Below, piece by piece: positions 54,689 through 64,000 of a DNA stretch of 64,000 bases. Under the pieces are notes generated by a model, which was given only the letters and a program-made list of their open reading frames with translations, had not been told where the DNA came from and searched no databases. Position 1 is the first letter of the stretch, and every line of letters begins with the position of its first letter. The DNA comes from Neocallimastix lanati (nom. inval.) (lineage: Eukaryota; Neocallimastigomycota; Neocallimastigomycetes; Neocallimastigales; Neocallimastigaceae): the NCBI GenBank assembly GCA_016946835.1, contig JACVTC010000023.1, positions 1,512,501 through 1,576,500 on the forward strand, read 5' to 3'. The translations under genes were made by a program, and so were the position numbers.

Positions 54689-56580
54689 TATTATTACAAT
54701 TTATAATATATTAATAATCATGAATAAATATATAAAATCTATTTAGTTTAACAAAATAATAAATTTACCATATGGAACAGTAGAAAAACTTATATATATA
54801 TATATATATATAATTAATTTTTAATATAATTGCATTTTAATTGTTTTTTATATTTAAAATGGTCAATTTTTCAAACAATCTTTATTAATATTTAATATTA
54901 ATTTATTTTTAAATTTTTTTATTATACTTTTTCCTACCTATCATCAGGATCCTTATCTCTTAAATCTGGAACAAGAGCAGTGAAATATTCTTCTTCTTTA
55001 CCATAGGCTTTAATAGCTTCCTTTAAGTCATTCCAACCAATAATAGCTGAGAAATGTCTATATTGTTCACCATGTAATTTACTAAGAATCTTTCTTTCAA
55101 GATACATCTTATTTTATTTAAAATCAATATAATAATTTTATAATTATTAATTAAATATAATAGTGATAATAATAATAATTTGATTAATTTATTTTAAATT
55201 ATACAATTTCATTAAATTATTTTATGTTAATACACTTACAGTATGACCTTCGTTTAACCAAAAGTGTTGCTAAAATTGATATAAATATTCAGAAAATTAG
55301 TTATGAATATTAATAAATAAAGCATATATTTCATTTTTTTTTCTTCTATCAAATTATTTTTATATATTACCCAGTTGCTGTTAGTAACTAAATTACCAGT
55401 CCAACTGTGAGATATTTCATGAGCTACAACATCAACTAATGATTTATCACCAACAACAATAGTCTTTTATTTATTTATATATTTATTAAAGTTTTCATTT
55501 TTTTTTTTTTGTTTTTGTTTTTGTTTTTATTTTATTTTGTTTTTTGTTTTGTTTTTTAAAAAAAGTAAATATAATAAAAAAATAATAACAATAAATTAAA
55601 AAATAAATAATATAAAAATAATGATTAAATTGATTAATAATTATAATTAATTTTTATCTTACTGGAGTAACAAAAGTTAAACATGGATTTTCCATACCAC
55701 CGAATGGGAAGGATGGTGGAAGACTATAATTATAAATATATTATAAAATTATATTATTAGTTTGAATAATAATTACTATTAACTTTTTTTTTTTTTCTTT
55801 TTTTTTTTTTTGAGAATATTGTTATTACTTCTATATCTATAACTTACACTAATAAATCGTAAACACCCCAAACGTATGGAGTTAACTAAACCATTACGTT
55901 AATAATAATATTAAATATTAATATTATAATAAAATTTATTAATAAAATATATTATTTTAATATATAATGTGATAATATGAGAACTTACATATTCTTCACC
56001 AATCTTAATAAAATCTTCGGTACTTGTAAATTCATTGGCTGCCTTTTCAACGACTTCTGGCTCTGACCAAACAGTACTACGTGGACCAATTTTAATACCC
56101 TTAAGGTTACCAACAGCAATAGCAAGTAAATATGCCTGAAACAAATATAAATTTTTATATTAATATATAAATATTGGACTTATGAAATTTAAAAATATTT
56201 GAATAAATTATATATATTTCAATTATAATTACTGGAATTCTCATTTTTTGTTCAAATTTATAAGAAGTAAAACCATTATCAAGTGGCTTTTCTTCAAGTA
56301 AAACTGCACTCATAAGAGCTCTTAATTCCTTTGGAACAATCATTTCAGCTTCATAAGTAAGCTTAGTAATTGGTGTATCCTTATAAAGTTAAATAAAATA
56401 AAAGTGTTATTAATTCATTATATATAATATTATATATATATCCAATCAATTAATTTTTATATATATTTGGATATTTACTTGACATGGAACAACACTTCTG
56501 GCATGGACAGCCTTTTATAAAATTAAAATATTAAAAAATAATTTTGTTATTTTATATATAAAAAATTATCTATAATGCAT

Positions 56581-56650
<70 letters not shown>

Positions 56651-57396
56651 TTATACATTAATATTAAATACTTACTTCACATTGAGTGTAAAGATCTTTT
56701 ATATTTTTTAGTTAATACGAATTATTTATGCATTTAAAAAAATTATTATTTAAACAATTATTTAAGATGATAAATAAAGATTTTTACTATATCTATATCT
56801 TACATGGATACTTTTTTCCTTCAGTTTGACTAAAATAATTATAATAATAAATATTTTATTATTAAACATTATCGATTAAATAAATTTGAAATTATATATT
56901 ATATAAACCTTGGTTCAAGCCATTGGCAAGCTGAACATTCTGGTGTAGTTTCATAATTAACCTTAACGTTAACCTTTGATTCCTTTAACATTTCATCAGT
57001 GAATGTTATAGATAAAGCTTGACCGTACATTTTATGGACTTCACTTAAAGTGAACTAAATTTAAATTTAAATAATAATTTTGAAATCTACATTAAAATAT
57101 ATACTATATAATTTAATAATTTCTTTTTTACACAATAAAATTGAACTTACATCTAAAGAAATTTCACTACCATCATTCTTAACCCAAGAAGAAGAAAAAA
57201 CCTTTAAACCTCTTGTATCTAAAATGAACTTGTTAACACTATTATCAACAATTTCAACTTCATTGATAACATATCCAGTTAAAGCTTTCCTTTCAAATTC
57301 AGTCTTCAAGTTTAACTTCATATGATTAACCTTAAAATTATTTACATTGGCATATGAATTTGGATCAACTTCCCAATTATTATCAGTTCCTGCCAT
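52741..57396 (-). CDS. leukotriene-A4-hydrolase-type M1 zinc aminopeptidase, 18 exons
   Basis: A cytosolic zinc aminopeptidase of 624 residues (human LTA4H 611; yeast homologue LAP2). Exons on the minus strand: 57151-57396, 56909-57054, 56804-56829, 56676-56695, 56479-56511, 56233-56379, 55989-56135, 55848-55885, 55663-55723, 55371-55463, 55240-55269, 54938-55107, 54769-54788, 54591-54650, 54437-54451, 54197-54342, 53647-54005 and 52741-52858. All junctions are GT-AG in phase. Substrate motif GGMEN is at 276-280 and the zinc site is H303-E-I-S-H307 with E326 exactly 18 residues on, in WLNEGHT. The conserved catalytic Tyr is Y392 in VPYEKGF. The carboxylate-anchor motif GRMK (R577, K579) and the C-terminal helical domain are present. 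The position of human Tyr378 is Phe387 here, while human Asp375 is Asp384. Peptide hydrolysis is the expected activity; epoxide hydrolysis is uncertain. Confidence 0.95.
53517..53604. repeat. AAT array in aminopeptidase intron 17
   Basis: About 29 AAT triplets followed by GAAGAA units lie within the long last intron (52859-53646). A second AAT array (about 53169-53213) lies further along the same intron. Both stay clear of the splice sites. Confidence 0.9.
56585..56644. repeat. 60-nt pure A tract in an aminopeptidase intron
   Basis: In transcript sense this is a pure U tract inside intron 4 (56512-56675), between a 20-nt and a 33-nt exon. It fills more than a third of the intron. Confidence 0.9.
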
Positions 57397-59464
57397 TTTA
57401 TAAATTAATGAGTAATTTTTTTTGGTATAACTTTTAATATATATTGTTTATTTAGAGATTCTGTAAATATTACTGGTTGAATATAAAAAAAATAAAAAAA
57501 AATTAATATATCTTTTCCATATAATTATGAATGATCTTTTTTTAATATGAATAACGTTTTAATTGTATTAATATATTATTAATATTCATTGATTTACATT
57601 TTCTTCTTTATTTTTTTATTTTTTATTTAGTTTTTTTGTTTATTTGTTTTGTTTTTGAATACTTTATTTTTAAGTATATAACAACAATTAAAATAGAAAT
57701 TTTAAAATTTAAATGTACACATATATATAACAAATAATATGTAATAAACAATACCTTTTATTATTATACTTTTATTTTTATTTTTGTTGAAAATATATTT
57801 GAGGAAATTGTTTTATCTTTTATATAAAAATTTATAAATTTTTTAAAATTAATTAAAAATAACTTTATTTTATATGTTTTTAAAAAAAATTTTTTTTCAT
57901 TAATCTTTAAAAAAATTTTATATAATCTCCTGAATAATCCACAAGTACATATTTATTTTTTTTTCATAACCATAAAAATAATAAATACAAAAACAAAAGC
58001 AAAAAATAAATAAATAAATTAACAATAATATATAATTCTTGAAATTTGTTATTCATGTAATAGAATATATTAATTTACAGAAAATAGAAATGAAATTTAT
58101 AATAATAAAAAAAGACTCTTTCATTTTTTAATATAATGATTTTTCAATCAAGAATAAATGGTTAATATATTTTTTATTTTTATTTTGATTTTGATTTTTG
58201 ATTTTTGATTTCACTTTATGATGTAATATTCAATAAAAAATTAGTTTATTGAAAGATAAAACTATTTATCATTATATTAATTATTAATTATCTTTTATGG
58301 TTATTGTTAAAATTTTCATGGCTTAATCATCAATAGGATATATTAGTGGGAAAATAATAATATAATTGTTCATTATTAAGTAGCAGTAAAATAAAACAAG
58401 AAGGTATTAATTTACAATTAATATATATTATATAATAAATAATAATATAAATACTAATATTAATAAATTTTTAGAAAAAAAAAGAAATTATAATAATAGA
58501 AAAAAAAAATTTTTTAAAAAATCCTTAAATGTTTTTTTTACCAATTAACTAATTTTAATAAAAATAATGATTATTTGAATATAAATATATTTATTATCAA
58601 TATGTGAAGATAATAATAGTCATCTAATAAAAACAAAATGTAAAAATTAATGTATTAAAGATTTAATAAATTTACCAATTACAAATAAAAATAATTTCTT
58701 TATATATCTAAATAATGCTATTGGATTAATGGAAAAAATATTATAAATAATATATAGGCAATTAAATAAAAGGCAAATAATTAAATAAGAATTTGTTTTT
58801 AAATATTTTTGATTAATTTTTATTTGAATATTCATATTATCAATATATTGAAAATAATAATAATCAATTAATAGAAAAAATATACAAAATTAATATTTAA
58901 TATATTTAATAAATTTACTAAATATATTATTTTTTTTATATTACTATATTATGATAATAATTAATATAAATATTATTAATAGAATAAAAAAAAAATAGAT
59001 AATATAGGCAATTTGATAGGCAAAATAATTTAAATTTTGAAAATCTTGTTTATATATACTATTGATTTATTTTAATGTTGATTAGATCAATAGATCAATT
59101 AATTAAAAAATATTAATATTAAATATAATTTAAATATTAAATATTATTCACTATATATTATATATAGTATAGAATATATATATTAAAAATTTATTCAACA
59201 TAATTGAAAATACAAAAAAGAAATTAAATTGACATTTAGTTAAGTTTTATTTTAGTTTTTTATTATTAAAATTGTTAATTGGATGGATTAAATGCATAAT
59301 TGAAACTAAATGTTTATAAACCAATATCAACATTTTTTTATATAAAAGTTAAAACATTTACATATATTTATTTAATGTGCATAAATTTTATAATTTTCTA
59401 ATTATTTATATATAATTAATAATTATCATCTTCATAAACATAAATAAATTTTATTAAACTTATT

Positions 59465-59553
59465 TATATATATATTAATGATTAATGAATGAATTAAAAA
59501 TAAAAGTTTTATATATATATTAATGATTAATGAATGAATTAAAAATAAAAGTT
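59465..59553. repeat. 45-bp tandem duplication
   Basis: Two adjacent copies of a block beginning with TATATATATTAATGATTAAT and ending with AAAAATAAAAGTT, offset 45 bp. Confidence 0.75.
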
Positions 59554-60651
59554 GTTTTGAAATTGTAAAATAATCTTCAAATGAATAAATAATGGTAAAA
59601 GCCACATGTATAAAAAATAAGAATTAACTCTTTATTTTATGTATTATTAAAATTGAAATAGAATTCAAATAAATTGAAACATATATATTATTTATCAGTA
59701 TAAAAGTCGTATTGTAAATAAATATAACAGTATGTAATTGCATAAAAATAAATATTAAATAATATAAAAGCCACATTGCATAGATATAAAAAGCATATAA
59801 CTATATAAAAAATATAAATTAATAATTCTCTTATTGCTTATTTTTAGATTTATTTTTTATTTATTTATTTACCGTAGTATTATTTGTAATATTTTATTTT
59901 ATATAAATAATTTTATTTATTTTTTTTTTTATTTATTAATAAAAACTATAAATATTGTATTATAGATTAATTCAGGAGTTAATATTAGTTAATTTAACAA
60001 AATGGAATAGAATTTACTTAGTTTAAAACTTATAAATATATTTATTAGTGGTTTAAATTTATACAAAAATTAAATATATTCTTTGAGGTGATCTTCTAAT
60101 GCCTTCATTATTTAATTTGGTTTAAATATACATTATAATTAAAAACAAATAATACAAATACAAATATTTCTTTTGAAATTCCATAAATTATACCAACATA
60201 TTATAATTGGGGATTGTGCATTTCGTAATGTGGCGTATAATATTTTTAAATAAAGCCATACATTTTTATGATATTCTATGCAATCATAAATAAATATATA
60301 AATAATTATTTATATATTTATTTAATTAATAATATATTTAATTATCTATTTATTGACTAATTGTCAATATTTATTATTATTACTATTATTTTATTATTGA
60401 ATTATTTATCTATCTATTTATTGACTAATTTCAATTATTTACTATTATTAAAATAATAATAATAAATACTTATAAACAATATTCACAATATTTGTAAAGT
60501 CATAGATTATTAATAACAATATTTTCATATTATTTATAAATCATGGATTATTAATAATAATACCCTAATATATCTATTAAGAACTTTAAAATGTAATAAA
60601 ATTTAAAGTACTTTGCAACTAAATAAGAATGATCTTAATAATTAAATTATA

Positions 60652-60789
60652 AAATAATGATTTAAATAAAAATGATCATTAAATAATAAAAAATATTATT
60701 TTATTATATTAAATTCAGATAAATAATGATTTAAATAAAAATGATCATTAAATAATAAAAAATATTATTTTATTATATTAAATTCAGAT
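60652..60789. repeat. perfect 69-bp tandem duplication
   Basis: 60652-60720 and 60721-60789 are identical base for base, with no spacer. The unit includes TGATCA and is not simple sequence, so this is a recent event or an assembly collapse boundary. Confidence 0.9.
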
Positions 60790-61123
60790 AAGTATGATTA
60801 ATCATAAAATTAATTTTTAATATTTTTAAATTTGATTGATATATTACTATTATTATTTTTAATTGGTATTTATTAAGTATAATCAGTAGGACAAATATTT
60901 TAATTAATATTTATACAATGGTAGTACTATAAATAATATTTATAAAATAATTATTATTACTAAAAAAATATATATATATATAAAAGGATTTTTGGAGATT
61001 TTGAATTGAAGATTTATACACTAAAAATTTTTTTCGAAAATACTAAATAATAAATATTAATAATTTATATAAAATATATATACTTATAATGAAATATTCT
61101 TTATACATTTACACCCTTTATTT

Positions 61124-61225
61124 TTTGAAAATTTATAGTTTTTAAGAAATATTATAATTTGAAAATTTATAGTTTTTAAGAAATATTATAATTTGAAAAT
61201 TTATAGTTTTTAAGAAATATTATAA
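61124..61225. repeat. perfect 34-bp tandem triplication
   Basis: Three identical adjacent units beginning TTTGAAAATTTATAGTTTTT at 61124, 61158 and 61192. Each is 34 bp long. Confidence 0.9.
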
Positions 61226-61584
61226 AAAGAATAATATTTTTTTAATGATAAATGAAAATATAGATGAAAATCCTTTTACATGTAATAAAATACTATTGAA
61301 TAAATATATAAAATATTTGATTATATATATATATTGAAATTCAAAATTAAAATTTTTATAAATAAATTTTTACATATACCAAAAAATAATTCTAATATTT
61401 CGTCAAAATAATTAAATACTATATAAATAATAGCAAAAAATAATAAAAATAAATTATAATAAAATAATAATAATAATAATAAAAAGAAAAATTATAAAAA
61501 ATAATAGCAAAAAAAATAATAAAAATAAATAATAAAAAAATAATAATAATAAAAAGAAAAACTATAAAACCTATTATATAAGTT

Positions 61585-62362
61585 ATGTTACATAATTTGT
61601 CTTTCTTATTATTTTTAAGTAGCGTAAATCAAGTGATATGTCACAACATATTAATCCCAACTAATTATACAAAATCATATTTATCAGATTCCAAGAGGTA
61701 TTTACATAAAATAAAATTTCTTTAAAATTGGAATTATCAATTATAAATTTATAATTAAATTAATTTTTTTTTTTTTTTTTTTTTTTGGAAAACTTAGAAT
61801 AAAATGTGTACAAAATTCTGATTGCCCTAATGGTTCATTTTGTAATGGTGAACTATGCTTATTTAATTCTCTTTTATGCTTTGACAAAGAAGATTCAAAT
61901 TGTGTATATTTAAATGAAACCATTTGGGATCCGTTAACTGAAAAAATCAGAAATGATTTTCAAAATATACAAGAAATACCAATTATAAAAACATGTACAA
62001 TAGATGGAATTATTGAAAACAATTGTGAAACAAAAAAATGTAATGAAGATAGCGATTGCTTTTCTGGTATATGCTATTCTGGCTATTGTGCCACAAAAGA
62101 AATAATTTATTATTGTAAGGATTATAGTTCTGCTGAATTTACCTGTAAAAGTTTTAACAATATGAAATGCATTAAAGGTTCAGATTGCTCACATACATTT
62201 TGTAAAAATCACTATTGTTCTCATAATAGTGTAGATGACTATATAAATTATAAAAATAGTATTAGAATTAGCCTTTTAATATTATGTACATTATATTTAT
62301 TAAATAAATATAGAAAGAAGAAACAAAGAAAAAGAAGAGTTTTAGACATTTTATATGCCTAA
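61585..62362 (+). CDS. cysteine-rich type I membrane protein, two exons
   Basis: Exon 1 (61585-61697) carries an ATG and a signal peptide (residues 1-19, ending VIC). Exon 2 (61798-62362) continues in phase after GT-AG splicing, giving 225 residues. The ectodomain has many cysteines in units of the type C-x-x-DSDC-x-x-G-x-C: CVQNSDCPNGSFC near residue 41, CNEDSDCFSGICYSGYC near residue 118 and CIKGSDCSHTFCKNHYC near residue 160. A short hydrophobic segment (about 193-207) is followed by a strongly basic stretch (RKKKQRKRR), the topology of a type I membrane protein. The DSDC units resemble the Cys-rich repeats in many gut-fungal secreted proteins, but no family with known function was recognised. 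A T tract sits right before the splice acceptor. An additional upstream exon cannot be ruled out. Confidence 0.75.
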
Positions 62363-62568
62363 ATATTTATTTATATATAGCTATATATGAATATGTTTAT
62401 ATATTATTAAATCCATAAATATTTATTTATTTATTTATTTATTTATTAATTTATTTATTATTTATCTCTCAAATTCATGTATATTATACACTTTAAAAAT
62501 AAAGAAGTTACCTTTGAAAAGAATATGGATAAATATATAATTGACATATTTATTTTTATTTTTCATTT

Positions 62569-62603
<35 letters not shown>

Positions 62604-62772
62604 TTTTTTATATCTTTATTTTTTCTACAGTTTTTTTTTTTATTTTTACTATTTTTTAGTTTTTGATTTTCAATTTTAATTATTAATCATTTTTTATTTT
62701 TAAAACATTATTATTTTTTAATATTTTAATTTTTTAATTTATTTATTTATTATTTTTTTCATTTCATATTAT

Positions 62773-62803
62773 ACTTTCACATATAATTCATATATGTGAA
62801 AGT
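62773..62803. repeat. perfect 13-bp inverted repeat
   Basis: ACTTTCACATATA pairs with TATATGTGAAAGT around ATTCA; with a one-base bulge the stem extends several pairs on both sides. It lies about 400 bp past the Cys-rich gene stop. Confidence 0.75.
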
Positions 62804-63326
62804 TATAATTATTACTATTTATAATAAAAAATTTATATTTTTATTATAACAAATTAAAAGAATTTATTTATAAATTAAAATGAAAAAAATTTAGAACATT
62901 TATTAAAATATAATAATAATAATTAATAATAATTATGATAGGAAATATATTCAAAAAGCACATTATTTTAAAAATAATTTATTTATTTTAATTATTATAT
63001 TATTTTAGATTTTACTGGAGGTGTGCATTTCGAAACTTTTTATTACAAAAATTTGTATTTTGTTGTATGGCCTAAATATTTTTAATTTTAAGCCACTTAA
63101 TTTTATTAAAAATTTAATGAATAATAATTAATTAATTAAATAAATAAAATTACAATTCTCAAAAATTTTCAAACATGTAATCTTACGTGGGGCGTATATC
63201 TAATTGTATCATAATTTTGTGGCTTTTTCTACAATTTTTAAAAAGCTATATATTCACAATATGGCGTGAATAATAAATGTGGTGATATTTTATGACAAAA
63301 TTTTATAAGCCACCAATAATTTGTTT

Positions 63327-63373
63327 GGCGAAATTCAACTGGACGAAATTCAACTTTTGGCGAAATAGAACAC
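63327..63373. repeat. three iterated GGCGAAAT motifs
   Basis: GGCGAAATTCAAC, GGACGAAATTCAAC and GGCGAAATAGAAC follow each other with almost no spacer, about 400 bp upstream of the transposase ATG. Such arrays near MULE ends can be transposase-binding subterminal repeats; this is an inference from position. Confidence 0.6.
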
Positions 63374-63777
63374 TTCAATAAATAATAATTAGGTTAGGTA
63401 TTTCTATTTAACATTGAAAAATAAAATAAAAAATAAATAAACATTTTATTTTTTAATGCTTAAAAAATAAAATAAAAATAAGAAATAAGAAAACTTTTTT
63501 TTTAAACATTAAAAAATAAAATAAAAATAAATAAAAATTTGTTTTTTAAACATTAAAAAATAAAAAAAATAAAATAAAAAATAAAAAATAAAAATAAAAA
63601 TAAATAAATAAAATAGTAAATAAAGAAATAATAAATAATTAATAATTAAATAATTATTTAAATAATTATATAATTAATTAAAAAAAGGTTTATTATTTTA
63701 AATATTAAAAAAAAAAAGTTTCAAAGCATTTAAAAGTATATTTATTAAAATATTTTATTGAAAAATTTTAATTATTA

Positions 63778-64000
63778 ATGGAAGATAATATAGAAATTGA
63801 AATAAGTGAAACAAATCGAGGAAATGAACAAATTATTATTAATAAAAAACACAAATTTAATTTTTCATTTCAAAGGAAAGATAAATCAAAAATTTATAGA
63901 TGCACTGAATATAAGACTTTAAATAAATGTAAATCTTTAATTATTTTAAATGATAAAAAGGAGGTTTTAAAATATGAAAGTTTACATAACCATCTCGAAA
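63778..64000 (+). CDS. MULE-type transposase, N-terminal FLYWCH zinc finger (partial)
   Basis: The frame opens at the ATG at 63778 and runs off the window end after 74 codons. An acidic start is followed by the FLYWCH pattern: KFNFSFQRKDKSKIYRC, then C42-x8-C51, a strand ending in VLKYESLHNH, and H70-x-H72. FLYWCH fingers of this kind head Mutator-like transposases and their domesticated relatives, where they bind DNA. The catalytic domain lies beyond the window, so an intact transposase cannot be confirmed. The iterated GGCGAAAT motif upstream fits a transposon context. Confidence 0.75.
   Translation, partial: MEDNIEIEISETNRGNEQIIINKKHKFNFSFQRKDKSKIYRCTEYKTLNKCKSLIILNDKKEVLKYESLHNHLE

Larger units (their letters stand above)
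57397..61584. other. A/T-rich intergenic region
   Basis: No gene is supported over about 4.2 kb between the divergent aminopeptidase and Cys-rich genes. It holds several recent tandem duplications listed separately, scattered AAAGCCAC motifs (about 59597 and 59766) and a small G/C-richer patch (60205-60260) that shares TGTGCATTTCG and GGCGTATA with 63001-63200. Confidence 0.65.
62363..63777. other. intergenic with hairpin and iterated motifs
   Basis: Contains T tracts (62571-62600), a 13-bp perfect hairpin (62773-62803), a G/C-richer part (63001-63375) with several GCCAC/GTGGC and GGCG words, and the iterated GGCGAAAT motif. This is the 5' region of the transposase gene at the window end and may hold its terminal inverted repeat. 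Confidence 0.55.

Overview
The window is nuclear DNA of an anaerobic gut fungus (Neocallimastigomycota). The evidence is an extremely A/T-rich background with long homopolymers and AAT, AAAT and AT microsatellites, short GT-AG introns with gtaa-type donors, and a secreted GH45 cellulase carrying fungal cellulosome dockerins, which are a hallmark of this phylum. The genus cannot be decided from the sequence.

Layout. 1-13372 is a gene desert. 13389-19211 is one intronless ORF for a 1,940-residue ankyrin-repeat protein. 19672-20755 (-) is a broken gene for a secreted glycine-rich protein with an acidic tail. 23743-25226 (-) is a six-exon FAD synthase gene. 25227-30785 is a desert with several repeats and foldbacks. 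30786-31826 is a decayed Ty1/copia retrotransposon. 33320-37366 (+) is a 13-exon prephenate dehydrogenase gene with exactly 100 pure AAT units in one intron. 38778-41527 (-) is a ten-exon GH45 endoglucanase gene with four dockerin-like modules. 46526-47997 (-) encodes a type I membrane protein with a Kre9/Knh1-like ectodomain. 52741-57396 (-) is an 18-exon leukotriene-A4-hydrolase-type M1 aminopeptidase gene with several very small exons. 61585-62362 (+) encodes a small cysteine-rich type I membrane protein. 63778-64000 (+) is the 5' end of a MULE-type transposase with a FLYWCH zinc finger.

The genes do not form a pathway or cluster. They are ordinary metabolic genes (FAD, tyrosine biosynthesis, peptide turnover) and secreted or surface proteins, separated by several kilobases of low-complexity DNA. 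Exon-intron structures were derived by hand from splice consensus, phase continuity and family conservation; total lengths close to those of known homologues support them.

No clearly new multi-gene system was found. The most unusual items are the microexon-rich aminopeptidase gene (coding exons down to 15 nt), the pure (AAT)100 intron tract, the symmetric single-dockerin exon, a duplication that places an overlapping out-of-frame ATG just before the giant ankyrin ORF, and a few G/C-rich, foldable islands in otherwise A/T-only DNA that may be retroposons or Pol III RNAs.
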